A stretch of DNA of 29,477 nucleotides, taken from a virus. Both the position numbers and the translations under genes were made by a program. The notes under the pieces are model-generated. The model had not been told where the DNA came from, did not search any database, and saw nothing but the letters and a program-made list of their open reading frames with translations. The stretch lies in the IMG/VR virus record IMGVR_UViG_3300027833_000172, positions 1-29,477 of that record; one strand, written 5' to 3'. Of this stretch, positions 1 to 7,688 are shown piece after piece (within the stretch, counting starts at the first letter, position 1; every line of letters starts with the position of its first letter).

Positions 1-806
1 CCTTCAACCTCAAGGTGGTGATCACCCTGTACAAGTGTTCTCATTTCACCATCAACAGTAAGATTGCAATTTCCCTTAATGTAAATATTATTGTTCTTAT
101 GAATAACTTGATAGTTATCACCGGTGACTACCGTCGTTGAAGAACCATCCGCAACGATTTCACGATAAGTGCCTGAAGGTGAATGGGTTTCTGAAATTCT
201 TTCATAGGATTCAGTATCATCATACTCAATACAATGTCCACCTTCTGTTTTGTGTACCTTATTCGCGGGATACTTAGGTTGAATTACGTCTATAGGCTTC
301 AGCAAATCATAGGACTTATTCTCGTAATAAGAATCTGATCCACTCGAATCTAATGACTCACAACGAGCAGGTGTAGCGACAGGTATCTTTTCAACAAAGA
401 GAGAACGCTTATTCGTGAATACGGTATCATCTTCGAAGTCTACACTTCTCGCTATATTCGGTGTGTCGATAGTATTTGCACGAGGGTGAATACCCTCAGG
501 GTCCTGAAAGCCTGTACCACTAGGACGCGCAGTTGACTCGGATGGGAGGGAACCCATTATCAACGTGTCATTTTCATCCTTGTCGATATACATACCTACG
601 ACCCACGATCCTTGTACAAGACCGAGTGACATACCAACGCCTGGTACAGAACCAGCAGTACAGGGCATGACTACATTGCTCCATGGCAATCTCTCCGTAG
701 GTATAAGAGTTACGTCTTCGGTATGCTTACCAAAGATACGAACTCGTACTCGATTTTTTTCAGTCGGATCATTTACATCTTCGACTACACCAATAAAAAA
801 GCTCAT
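1..806 (-). CDS. 5: Baseplate hub gp5-like protein (3' end cut by window edge)
   Basis: The visible 268 residues begin MSFFIGVVEDVNDPTEKNRV, the OB-fold start typical of gp5 and VgrG-type central spike proteins, with a GVVEDVNDP strand and a PSxSTARPSG segment near residue 100. From about residue 195 the sequence turns into a beta-helix-like repeat pattern (GDNYQVIHKNNNIYIKGN, then VDGEMRTLVQGDHHLEVEG), as in the gp5 needle. In T4 a lysozyme domain sits between these two parts. Here about 100 residues of linker separate them and no lysozyme motif is seen, so this looks like a lysozyme-less spike. The ATG lies just after the gp27-like stop, last of four co-directional baseplate genes. The C-terminus is outside the window. 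Family assignment is confident; absence of a lysozyme further downstream cannot be excluded. Confidence 0.88.
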   Translation of the reverse strand, partial: MSFFIGVVEDVNDPTEKNRVRVRIFGKHTEDVTLIPTERLPWSNVVMPCTAGSVPGVGMSLGLVQGSWVVGMYIDKDENDTLIMGSLPSESTARPSGTGFQDPEGIHPRANTIDTPNIARSVDFEDDTVFTNKRSLFVEKIPVATPARCESLDSSGSDSYYENKSYDLLKPIDVIQPKYPANKVHKTEGGHCIEYDDTESYERISETHSPSGTYREIVADGSSTTVVTGDNYQVIHKNNNIYIKGNCNLTVDGEMRTLVQGDHHLEVE

Positions 807-807
807 A

Positions 808-2157
808 TTATATAATTTCTTGATTTAAAGAGTCTGTCTTCATCGTCAGCTCTGTAGTATATTTACCATCCACGAAGTTGTGTACTGCGCTAAACACCAT
901 GTAATTACCTGATAGCACTGTGTCGTACGTTTCAGTAATCGACTTATCGGTGTACTCCTTATAGATCGCAGGATCTGTTGCCTTCGGAAAGAGCAACTTA
1001 CATATGCGTCCAGGATTCAAAAGAGGATCACCCATTACTTCAAAGGTATGCGTGCAGGTGTCATAGGAATAAAGGTAAGCATTCGATAAGTGTTGTTGTT
1101 GCTCACGCAAATCAGCGATATTAGAAAAGCCATTATACGCGTGTCTATTCACAACAGATGTATTTATCCTTGCACTCGGAATACGATTAAAACCTTGCGC
1201 TGTTTCTGAACGTCTCTTATCTGAAACTGTAGATGAATCCGCAAAGGTTAATCTCTTCGCCGTAGTGTTCTCTGCCTTTAGATGTTTCTCTGCATTAAAG
1301 ATATGTGTACGGAAAGTCTTTGTTCCAATATCGATGTAACGATTCTCAGAAGCATATACACCATCCGTTGCTTGATACGATGGTGCCAGCGAAATTTTAC
1401 TCGATAGATTCTTCATCTGAGTCGATCTTTCATAGAATTCTTCAGGAGTATTTGGATTCGACTCTAACTCCGTCTGTTGAATGAACTCTTTATAGACCTC
1501 TTTCGAGGTAAGATCTGACAAAGAGGCCAGCGTAACAAACCCGTTTAACCTCTGAAAGCACAGGAAAGGTGTATTATTGTCATCAAAGCTCTGCGTGAGT
1601 ATAGTATCTACTGCCTCAAGAGGATTACAAATGTTAATTATGCCATCGAACGAAGACTGGCAATTACCCTCGATAAGAATCCGCTGCCAATTTAAATCAT
1701 CCATGAAGATCCGTTTAATCGTAGAAGCAGTCGAACCCGACACGTATCTCGAAATATTTTTCAGAGGTGCAATATAAGCAAACTCAGATACTGCGGTAAA
1801 GGTATACACCTGAACCTGTTGGTCCTTGCCTTTCACAAAGTCTTCATAGGTAACAATATAGAAACGTAAGTCAATCTCCTGTACCACATCCAGCGCTGTT
1901 ACGTTTATCTTAAGATCGATATACTCGTTACCCGTTATACCAAACTCCTCAAAGAAGTTTACCTCATCACGGATACCCATCTCAAGAACCAGCGAATTTT
2001 CTAGAAGACTCTCGTGTATCTTCGTAAAGCCAACCATATTACGGATATCCCGCGTCACTCCGCGGTTATTTGTAATATCCACTGAAAGCATCTCATAAGA
2101 AGTTACTTGAGTAGAATTACCTTTCGAATCAGAATAGGTACGATTTAAATTATTCAT
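808..2157 (-). CDS. 27: Baseplate hub protein, gp27-like
   Basis: 449 residues. It lies directly upstream of gp5, the position and partner expected of gp27, which forms the trimeric hub holding the gp5 spike at the tube end. The N-terminal third carries the pattern of hub proteins: IRDEVNFFEEFGITGNEYID followed by a strand-rich segment FYIVTYEDFVKGKDQQVQVY and FTAVSEFAYIAPLKNISRY (about residues 95-140). The C-terminal half (KLLFPKATDP..., SGNYMVFSAVHNFVDGKYTT) looks like a tube-fold domain. It is slightly longer than T4 gp27 (391). It overlaps the end of gp53 by 8 bases, so translation is likely coupled. Sequence similarity to T4 gp27 cannot be measured here; the call rests on context and fold-like patterns. 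Confidence 0.75.
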   Translation of the reverse strand: MNNLNRTYSDSKGNSTQVTSYEMLSVDITNNRGVTRDIRNMVGFTKIHESLLENSLVLEMGIRDEVNFFEEFGITGNEYIDLKINVTALDVVQEIDLRFYIVTYEDFVKGKDQQVQVYTFTAVSEFAYIAPLKNISRYVSGSTASTIKRIFMDDLNWQRILIEGNCQSSFDGIINICNPLEAVDTILTQSFDDNNTPFLCFQRLNGFVTLASLSDLTSKEVYKEFIQQTELESNPNTPEEFYERSTQMKNLSSKISLAPSYQATDGVYASENRYIDIGTKTFRTHIFNAEKHLKAENTTAKRLTFADSSTVSDKRRSETAQGFNRIPSARINTSVVNRHAYNGFSNIADLREQQQHLSNAYLYSYDTCTHTFEVMGDPLLNPGRICKLLFPKATDPAIYKEYTDKSITETYDTVLSGNYMVFSAVHNFVDGKYTTELTMKTDSLNQEII

Positions 2158-3199
2158 TCAGAAGTCTCTTATATTCTTGTGCAAAGGTTTGTATATACTG
2201 CGGCGAAACATACTGAATACGGCGGACAGCATCATTTTGATCCATGACATCCTGCTCACGTGTAGTATAGTTCGTAGCCTCAGGGCCAGAAGCATACTCG
2301 GTAATCTCATCGTTTATAGAAACAGGATTATAGTAATGAGCAGGAGCAGTCTTACCGACCTTCCACGATTGAGTACATGTAAGGTTATATGCCCGTTGGA
2401 TATCATCACTGCCTTTACTCTGAAAGTTCTGACTCGGTCTAAGGTCGATCGCTATATCCCTTACATCTTGAGTAAACTTATTCTCTAAGTCTTGTACCGA
2501 AGCATACCGCGCATCATCAGGAGTATACGGATTAACGAAGCGAACGTGGTAACTATCAGACGTCTCTCCAGCTGGATAAATTAAACTCTGAGCTCTACGG
2601 GTATATTCGGTATCAAGCGCTCCCCCGTCTCCAATTTGCTCCATGAAGGGTCCATAGTCAGAACTCCACGCTATAGTAGAAGTGTCAATCCATATCTGAG
2701 AAAGGTTCGGCTTGTAATCTACGAGCTTAGCTGTCGCGTATATTTGAACCAGTTGATTATCTATGAAGCTAGTATCGAACAAGTGGTACAGTTGTAAATA
2801 CTGCTTATAATTATCGTCCATGAGAGGCAATCCAGCAAGAGTACGGATATCATCTGTACCGAATCGTATCACGGGAAACCTCAGCGCTGCAAGATCTTTA
2901 TGCTGGTTATCAACGAAATTCCGAACTTCACTATCACCTTTAGGCCAAGCGGTTAAACCATCCTTCAGAAAATCGTTAGTAAGAAAGAAAGTCCAATAAT
3001 AATCAGGTGTACCATACAAGCGTTGGGACAAGTTATCAGGTCTCTCGCCATCGAAGGCATCAACATACTTATATGCTAATACGTTATGTGATGCTTTTTC
3101 GACCACATCTACATAACGGAAGATATCGACTATATCAGTACTGATACCATCTGTCTCTATACTATATGTCTCCTTGGGAAACTGTTTAAAAAATGACAT
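2150..3199 (-). CDS. 53: Baseplate wedge protein gp53
   Basis: 349 residues. The N-terminal half carries the gp53 signature: residues 38-75 contain NVLAYKYVDAFDGERPDNLS and LYGTPDYYWTFFLTNDFL, the GERPDN...LYGTPDYYWTFFL motif shared by gp53 of T4-type phages (it also resembles a LysM-like region). gp53 is a wedge component that helps wedges join around the hub. It is longer than T4 gp53 (196 residues); the extra C-terminal half (PQYIQTFAQEYKRLL at the end) is typical of marine relatives. Its ATG overlaps the stop of gp48 by one base (TAATG), and its own end overlaps the gp27-like start, which shows a tightly packed operon. Confidence 0.88.
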   Translation of the reverse strand: MSFFKQFPKETYSIETDGISTDIVDIFRYVDVVEKASHNVLAYKYVDAFDGERPDNLSQRLYGTPDYYWTFFLTNDFLKDGLTAWPKGDSEVRNFVDNQHKDLAALRFPVIRFGTDDIRTLAGLPLMDDNYKQYLQLYHLFDTSFIDNQLVQIYATAKLVDYKPNLSQIWIDTSTIAWSSDYGPFMEQIGDGGALDTEYTRRAQSLIYPAGETSDSYHVRFVNPYTPDDARYASVQDLENKFTQDVRDIAIDLRPSQNFQSKGSDDIQRAYNLTCTQSWKVGKTAPAHYYNPVSINDEITEYASGPEATNYTTREQDVMDQNDAVRRIQYVSPQYIQTFAQEYKRLLNE

Positions 3200-4194
3200 T
3201 AAGATTGTTCTCCTATATTCTGTTCGTCTCTAGCTAGTTTACTTATAAGCTTGTTCTGAGCTGAGACAAGATCCTGTGACTTCTGTGATATGAATGCGGT
3301 ATCGGCATTAGCTCTATTGCTATTTGCTTCGAGGTCTTCTATTTCATTCCTTGTAAGTATCTTCGACTCTTGGAATTGTAGACTAATATCGACTTCATGC
3401 GGGCTATAATCATTACGGTATGTGTTATCGCTACTATTAATAGTAGTATTACATGCAGTAATATAGCAACTAAAGATCTTTGGTATGTACTGTAGCTCTG
3501 TCATGTCCGGTGAAAGGAATTCAATATGCCATAGTGATGGGTACTGTAGCATAGTCTTTCTGCCTCCAACTTCAGCAGCATAAGTATTATTACGGAATAC
3601 ATTCTGAATAGAGTCAATAGACCTTACCTCTGCCTCGTTACTTGCAATCAATTTAAAGTCAAACTGAAAGGATCGTAGTGTATTACCATCAAATGCTGTA
3701 TTAGTACGGGGATTCACTACCTGTTTAGAACTAAACTCAAGTGTCTTAGCAGTAGTCTCTAGTCCAAGCTTGCGACTTAAAAGAATAGATGCACCAATAC
3801 CACCTCCTGAAAAGGACTGTGCACCTGCTTCACCGGCTGCTGCTTTAATCTTATTACCTATACCAGTCGCTCCGCCTGCTGCTTTTGCGATATCTGCCAT
3901 AGCACTAATAGTACCCATATTAATAGTACTATAGCTCGCGCTGTCATTAAAGGATAATCCCTGAGGTATCGGAAAGCATATAGACTCGATTGGTACAGAC
4001 GAATCGTGGGGTATACAACTAAATCGTACTATAGGTCGATCGAGATCAGCAAGGTCTAAGGGAAACTCTAACGTTTCATTGCCTCCATTCCGATTACCTA
4101 TAGACAAGTTCTGTTGTAATCCTGAAGAAGCTTGTTGAGTCACCTTCCCTGCTGCAGTAGATGCATCTTGTAATAATTGTGAATAGATTGCCAT
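3199..4194 (-). CDS. 48: Baseplate-tail tube junction protein gp48-like
   Basis: 331 residues. The C-terminal half has the tube-junction pattern of the gp48/gp54 family: FQFDFKLIASNEAEVRSIDS (about residue 160), IQNVFRNNTYAAEV, then a strand-rich stretch ending YSPHEVDISLQFQESKIL. These proteins cap the baseplate hub and start tube polymerisation. The centre is Gly/Ala-rich (IAKAAGGATGIG, GAQSFSGGGIGAS), common in the gp48 linker. It is the first gene of the baseplate operon. The ATG at 4194 is six bases downstream of a TATAAATA late promoter. gp54 is the main alternative, since both share the fold, but the order next to gp53 favours gp48. Confidence 0.78.
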   Translation of the reverse strand: MAIYSQLLQDASTAAGKVTQQASSGLQQNLSIGNRNGGNETLEFPLDLADLDRPIVRFSCIPHDSSVPIESICFPIPQGLSFNDSASYSTINMGTISAMADIAKAAGGATGIGNKIKAAAGEAGAQSFSGGGIGASILLSRKLGLETTAKTLEFSSKQVVNPRTNTAFDGNTLRSFQFDFKLIASNEAEVRSIDSIQNVFRNNTYAAEVGGRKTMLQYPSLWHIEFLSPDMTELQYIPKIFSCYITACNTTINSSDNTYRNDYSPHEVDISLQFQESKILTRNEIEDLEANSNRANADTAFISQKSQDLVSAQNKLISKLARDEQNIGEQS

Positions 4195-4200
4195 GTAATC

Positions 4201-4208
4201 TATTTATA
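4201..4208 (-). promoter_or_regulatory. T4-type late promoter for the baseplate operon
   Basis: TATAAATA on the minus strand, followed by GATTAC and the gp48 ATG. A late promoter has its -10 box about six bases before the transcript start, so the mRNA should begin at or next to the start codon. Confidence 0.85.
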
Positions 4209-4259
4209 TAACATGTAGTTGATAAACTAATCTAGTGCTGCCCTTGTTAGCATTTAATT

Positions 4260-4288
4260 ATTATACCACAAACCATAACAGTTGTACA
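4260..4288 (-). promoter_or_regulatory. Early-type promoter, minus strand
   Basis: TGTACA (4283-4288), 17-base spacer, TATAAT (4260-4265), preceded by TGG, giving an extended -10 (TGnTATAAT). It belongs to the family repeated through the window. It would read into gp48 with a leader of about 60 bases that contains the late promoter. Confidence 0.8.
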
Positions 4289-4321
4289 GGCTAAAGTACT
4301 GATAATCAACACTTTATATGG

Positions 4322-4350
4322 TGTACATCGGAGCTATACTATGGTATAAT
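4322..4350 (+). promoter_or_regulatory. Early-type promoter, plus strand
   Basis: TGTACA (4322-4327), 17-base spacer ending TGG, TATAAT (4345-4350). It faces away from the minus-strand promoter at 4260-4288 and is followed seven bases later by the late box for gp4. Confidence 0.8.
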
Positions 4351-4356
4351 AGAATA

Positions 4357-4364
4357 GATAAATA
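4357..4364 (+). promoter_or_regulatory. T4-type late promoter for gp4
   Basis: GATAAATA, one mismatch from TATAAATA, followed by GTAACT and the gp4 ATG. Same spacing as the other late boxes (six bases to ATG). Confidence 0.7.
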
Positions 4365-4370
4365 GTAACT

Positions 4371-4832
4371 ATGGCGTATAGCGGAACATATAAGGTAAAG
4401 AACAAGTCGAAGTACGAGGGTAATTGGGCTAATGTAAAGTATAGATCGCTATGGGAGCGACAGTGCTTCAGATATCTTGACAATAATCCTGCAGTAAAAG
4501 GCTGGTCGAGTGAGGAGTACGTTGTAGGTTATAGGTGTCGTACGGATAACAAGCTACACAAGTACTATATAGATCTGTTTATACGGTGGGAGTCTAACGA
4601 TGGCTCGAGCGCTAAACGTAAGTGTACACTGGTAGAGATTAAACCTAATAAAGAAACTATAGCCCCGAAGCAAGGTAAGCGTAAAACAAAGAAGTATTTG
4701 AAGGAAGTATTTACTTATGCTAAGAATATATCGAAATGGGAGGCTGCTAAGTCTTTTGCTGATAGGAGAGGGATGGAGTTCGTTATCTGGGATGAACATG
4801 TAATACGTAAGATGGGGATTAAGCTGTTATAG
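4371..4832 (+). CDS. 4: Head completion nuclease gp4 (T4 gp50/gp4 family)
   Basis: 153 residues, close to the usual length of T4 gp4. The family pattern is plain: YRSLWERQCFRYLDNNPAV (residues 24-42), WSSEE (45-49), a YYIDLFIRW strand (65-73) and TLVEIKP (86-92). E29, D68, E89 and K91 fit a PD-(D/E)XK nuclease site of the TnsA-like type. gp4 acts on filled heads before tail joining; the nuclease role is family knowledge and inference from these residues. It heads the plus-strand cluster and carries both an early-type and a late promoter. The SWEAAK...FADRRGMEFVIWDE-like C-terminus also matches the family. Confidence 0.9.
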   Translation: MAYSGTYKVKNKSKYEGNWANVKYRSLWERQCFRYLDNNPAVKGWSSEEYVVGYRCRTDNKLHKYYIDLFIRWESNDGSSAKRKCTLVEIKPNKETIAPKQGKRKTKKYLKEVFTYAKNISKWEAAKSFADRRGMEFVIWDEHVIRKMGIKLL

Positions 4833-4856
4833 ACTACAGCAATACTTATAGAATAT

Positions 4857-5501
4857 ATGATTAAGTTTATTGAATCGTCAGGTGTACAGTGTAAAGCTTG
4901 CTACGTGTACTGGGTTAGGAGAAGTATACACTCTGATATTAAAACAGAAGGATACGTTGGTATTACTGACGATATAGATAGAAGATTTAAACAACATAGG
5001 GATAGTGTTGATCTAGTAGACTATACCAGTGTTATAACAGAAGCCTTGCGAGAACATGACGATATAGTTTTTGATATAGTCGAGACATGTAATGATAGAG
5101 AAGATGCTAAGGCAATGGAAAGAAGCCTTAGACCTGAGTATCGTATTGGTTGGAATGTAGCAAAAGGTGGAGGAGGGAGAGTCGATTATAATTTTAGTGA
5201 AGAACATAGAAAGAATTTGTGTATTGCTGCTAGTAATAAACCACCTGTAACTAAAGAAACAAGGAAGAAGATGAGTGAGTCATCACCTAAGACTAAATCA
5301 GCAGAGCATAGGAGGAAGATTGGTGAAGCTAATAAGCGTAGAGTGTATAGTGATGAGATGAAAGAGAAACTCTGTAAAGCCTTTTCGAAACCAATTAATG
5401 TTGATGGTGTTGTATACCCGTCACGTAAAGCAGCGTTTGAAGCAATTGGTGGAGGTAAGGTTTTAAAGATGATGAAGGCTGGAACTGCAAAATACCTATA
5501 A
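4857..5501 (+). CDS. GIY-YIG homing endonuclease (Seg-like, free-standing)
   Basis: 214 residues. N-terminal GIY-YIG nuclease: YVY (16-18), GYVGIT (32-37), catalytic Arg in DRRFKQH (41-47), catalytic Glu in AMERSLRPE (E88) and WNVAKGG (99-105). The C-terminal half carries NUMOD3-like DNA-binding helices (FSEEHRKNLCIAASN, then EHRRKIGEANKRR) and a NUMOD1-like end (VVYPSRKAAFEAIGGG). Such genes spread by cutting alleles that lack them. It sits between gp4 and a conserved morphogenesis gene. Its own upstream sequence has neither a clear Shine-Dalgarno nor a TATAAATA box, unlike its neighbours, which fits late insertion. Its stop codon TAA lies inside the late promoter of the next gene. Confidence 0.9.
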   Translation: MIKFIESSGVQCKACYVYWVRRSIHSDIKTEGYVGITDDIDRRFKQHRDSVDLVDYTSVITEALREHDDIVFDIVETCNDREDAKAMERSLRPEYRIGWNVAKGGGGRVDYNFSEEHRKNLCIAASNKPPVTKETRKKMSESSPKTKSAEHRRKIGEANKRRVYSDEMKEKLCKAFSKPINVDGVVYPSRKAAFEAIGGGKVLKMMKAGTAKYL

Positions 5502-5504
5502 ATA
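5497..5504 (+). promoter_or_regulatory. T4-type late promoter
   Basis: TATAAATA followed by nine bases (GATTACTAT) and the ATG at 5514. The box contains the TAA stop of the homing endonuclease. Confidence 0.85.
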
Positions 5505-5513
5505 GATTACTAT

Positions 5514-6089
5514 ATGGCAAACTTCTACGATAAACTAACTAGTAAAGCAACAGCAGCTGGCTTTAAAAAGAATAGTGCAGAATCTCTTAAGTGGTATCAA
5601 AACATGCTGAAGAGGATGATGGGCTTGAATCGTAAAGAGTTGCTTGACCAATTTGATAGGTCAAAACCCCTGTCTGGTCGTATGTTTCATTTCCTGTATG
5701 ACCCGAAAGGAAAGAAGACACTACCTTATTACGATAGATTTCCTCTGATTTTTATGGTAGAGAAAGCGAAAGGTGGATTTTATGGTTTGAATCTGCATTA
5801 CCTACCTCATAAAGAGCGTGCTATATTTTTTGATAGACTTCTGGACTATACCAATAACAAGAGGTATGATGAATCGACACGTTTGAGGTTGAAGTATGAT
5901 CTGTTAAAGGGATCTTCTAAACTCAAGTACTTTGCGCCGTGCTTTAAACACTATTTGACTAAGCATGTAAAGTCGAAGATCGTTGAAGTACCTGCTGATC
6001 AGTGGGAACAGGTCTTGTTTATGCCATCAGAATCGTTTCAGAAGGCAAGTAAATCTAGCGTGTGGCAAGAATCGAAGAAACAGGTATAA
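5514..6089 (+). CDS. Conserved T4-type phage protein, function unknown
   Basis: 191 residues. Recognisable conserved core: LSGRMFHFLYDPKGKKTLPY, YDRFPLIFMVEKAKGGFYGL and NLHYLPHKERAIFFDRLLDY (about residues 53-115), then RLRLKYDLLKGSSKLKYFAP and a C-terminal VPADQWEQVLFMPSE. I recall this pattern from T4-like marine phages, always among tail and head completion genes. In T4 the gp4 neighbourhood holds gp2 (DNA end protector) and gp3 (tail completion). Either role is possible here but I cannot support it. There is no membrane segment. It has its own late promoter and its stop codon overlaps the late promoter of the next gene. Confidence 0.85.
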   Translation: MANFYDKLTSKATAAGFKKNSAESLKWYQNMLKRMMGLNRKELLDQFDRSKPLSGRMFHFLYDPKGKKTLPYYDRFPLIFMVEKAKGGFYGLNLHYLPHKERAIFFDRLLDYTNNKRYDESTRLRLKYDLLKGSSKLKYFAPCFKHYLTKHVKSKIVEVPADQWEQVLFMPSESFQKASKSSVWQESKKQV

Positions 6090-6092
6090 ATA
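6085..6092 (+). promoter_or_regulatory. T4-type late promoter for the tail tube gene
   Basis: TATAAATA followed by TACTT and ATG at 6098. The TAA inside the box is the stop codon of the upstream gene. This placement decides the start of the next gene. Confidence 0.85.
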
Positions 6093-6097
6093 TACTT

Positions 6098-6784
6098 ATG
6101 GCTTTATTTAACGACATTAAGAACGCTATTAACCCGTCGACAATTGATGACTTGAAGTCAACGATTGGTAAACGAGGTGGCATAGCTCAAGCAAACAGGT
6201 TTAGTATTACTATGACGCCGCCTACTCAGACTCTGTTGAATCTCGATTTACAGTCGATGGCAGCTTCTGCTTTAAGTGGTACCTTTAGTCTTGGTGGATT
6301 AGTGAACGATCCTCGCGATATTACTATATTGTGTGAATCGTGTTCACTACCCGGCAGGTTAATACAGACCGGTGACTATGATAGCATTGGTCGCAACCCT
6401 CGTAAGTATCCTGTCACGGTAATAGATGAGGATATCAACTTCTCGTTTCTCTTGACCAATGACTACTACTGTAAGAAATTCTTTGATAAGTGGCAGGGCA
6501 GCGTTATCGATCCAGTTACTAATCTAGTATCGTACCCATCTCAGTATAAGACGGATGTACTTATACAACAGCTGGATAGAAACAATACACCAATCTACGG
6601 TGTTAAACTAATAGGTGCTTACCCGACTGGTGTGAATAGTATCGAACTAAGTAACGATAGTTCAGATGCTAAACATTCATTGAGTGTCACGATGGTGTAT
6701 GATCGATTTGAAGTGCAAGGCGCAATCTCATCACTCGCCAGCAGTGTCAAGAATAAAATAGGAGCCCTAAGACGACTCATTTAA
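6098..6784 (+). CDS. Tail tube protein (gp19/gp54-type)
   Basis: 228 residues from the ATG chosen because it lies five bases after a late promoter; a GTG at 6062 would add 12 residues that overlap the preceding gene. The tube fold is suggested by DPRDITILCESCSLPGRLIQ (about 75-95), GRNPRKYPVTVIDEDINFSF, a helix with FDKWQGSVIDP, and the closing strands KLIGAYPTGVNSIELS and SVTMVYDRFEV. These match the major tail tube gp19 and the initiator gp54, which share the fold. It is longer than T4 gp19 (163) and shorter than gp54 (about 320). Position just before the chaperones and tape measure fits either. A second tube paralogue outside the window would settle which. Confidence 0.75.
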   Translation: MALFNDIKNAINPSTIDDLKSTIGKRGGIAQANRFSITMTPPTQTLLNLDLQSMAASALSGTFSLGGLVNDPRDITILCESCSLPGRLIQTGDYDSIGRNPRKYPVTVIDEDINFSFLLTNDYYCKKFFDKWQGSVIDPVTNLVSYPSQYKTDVLIQQLDRNNTPIYGVKLIGAYPTGVNSIELSNDSSDAKHSLSVTMVYDRFEVQGAISSLASSVKNKIGALRRLI

Positions 6785-6805
6785 ACAACAAACTAATATA
6801 ATATT

Positions 6806-7507
6806 ATGGCATTACCGAAAATAGTAGCACCGACATATCACTTAACTGTCCCGTCATCGGGTAAGACAGTCGAGTACAGACCATTCCTCGTGAAAGAAGA
6901 GAAGATTCTCATGATTGCGCAGGAAGCAGGTACACAATCAGCAATGACCAGCGCGCTAAAGGATATTATCCGCGCCTGTACATACGATACACTAGATCTT
7001 TATTCACTTACGATGTATGATCTAGAATATATCTTTCTGAATCTACGGGCTAAGAGTGTAGGTGAAACAGCTGAACTGAATATTAAATGTGGAGAGTGTG
7101 ATGAGTATGTAACCACACAGGTTGATTTAACTACAGTCGAAGTACAGAATCTTGATAAGAAGATTGACAATAAGATCCAGTTGACCGATACAGTTGGTGT
7201 TATGCTGAAGTCACCAGGTCTTAAAGAGATGGAACGTGCTACTCGAACAAAGAGTGATAGTGTTATCACCGAGAGCATTGCATCGGTGCTTGAAACAATT
7301 TACGATGCGGATGATGTATATCCAGTCGCTGATACGAATCAAAAGGAGCTTGAAGACTTCATTGATTCGTTAAGTCACGCTCAAATGGAAAAGATTCAAG
7401 ACTGGATAGTACAAATCCCTCGCCTTGAGCATACTATCGACATTACCTGCTCACATGGTCATAAGACTAAAAGAACCTTATCGGGGCTTGCTGATTTTTT
7501 CGGTTAG
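6806..7507 (+). CDS. 26: Baseplate hub assembly chaperone gp26-like (frame-0 product)
   Basis: 233 residues matching the T4 baseplate protein family (gp26): LPKIVAPTYHLTVPSSGKTV then YRPFLVKEEKILMIAQEAGT at the N-terminus, LYSLTMYDLEYIFLNLRAKS (about 65-85), a C..C pair in NIKCGECDEYV, and IPRLEHTIDITCSHGH near the end. It is the upstream half of the two-gene set that lies directly before the tape measure. That is where tailed phages keep tail assembly chaperones (lambda G and GT type). The gene ends GAT-TTT-TTC-GGT-TAG, a canonical -1 slippery site in the right phase. Two products are therefore likely: this one and a 292-residue fusion. Confidence 0.88.
   Translation: MALPKIVAPTYHLTVPSSGKTVEYRPFLVKEEKILMIAQEAGTQSAMTSALKDIIRACTYDTLDLYSLTMYDLEYIFLNLRAKSVGETAELNIKCGECDEYVTTQVDLTTVEVQNLDKKIDNKIQLTDTVGVMLKSPGLKEMERATRTKSDSVITESIASVLETIYDADDVYPVADTNQKELEDFIDSLSHAQMEKIQDWIVQIPRLEHTIDITCSHGHKTKRTLSGLADFFG
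7495..7501 (+). promoter_or_regulatory. Programmed -1 ribosomal frameshift site T_TTT_TTC
   Basis: The heptamer TTTTTTC is read in frame as T-TTT-TTC two codons before the frame-0 stop (7505-7507). The -1 frame is closed by TGA at 7492-7494, immediately upstream, and then stays open from the slippery site to 7683. That is exactly the design of a shifted chaperone pair. A 7-bp inverted repeat, GAGAACT/AGTTCTC (7528-7534 and 7547-7553), lies 26 bases downstream. That is further than most stimulatory hairpins, so its role is unsure. Confidence 0.8.
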
Positions 7508-7683
7508 CCCTCGCCCACACATCGTTAGAGAACTACTATCATGTTCAGTTCTCGATGGTTCAGCACCATAAGTATAGTTTAACAGAACTAGAAAATCTGC
7601 TGCCGTGGGAGCGAGAAATCTACATAACATTGTTAAAAGATCATCTCGAAGAAGAAAAGTTGAGGGAACAACAAAGGCAATAA
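7501..7683 (+). CDS. 51: Chaperone extension, gp51-like, expressed by -1 frameshift
   Basis: Read from 7501 in the -1 frame this gives 60 residues: RLALAHTSLENYYHVQFSM, then VQHHKYSLTELENLLPWERE, ending in an acidic-basic helix LEEEKLREQQRQ. The fusion to gp26-like would have 292 residues. The YSLTELENLLPWEREIY pattern resembles the second tail assembly chaperone of many phages. An internal ATG at 7555 could give a separate 42-residue protein, but no Shine-Dalgarno precedes it, so frameshifting is preferred. The homology to T4 gp51 is by position rather than by recognised sequence. The gene is followed at once by a terminator and the tape measure. Confidence 0.72.
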   Translation, partial: RLALAHTSLENYYHVQFSMVQHHKYSLTELENLLPWEREIYITLLKDHLEEEKLREQQRQ

Positions 7684-7688
7684 GAAGA

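Noticed and set aside
6062-6100. GTG start that would extend the tail tube protein by 12 residues
   Set aside because: It overlaps the upstream gene, and the ATG at 6098 is correctly spaced from a TATAAATA box.
7528-7553. Hairpin GAGAACT/AGTTCTC as the frameshift stimulator
   Set aside because: It is 26 bases from the slippery site, too far for a normal stimulator; kept only as a note.
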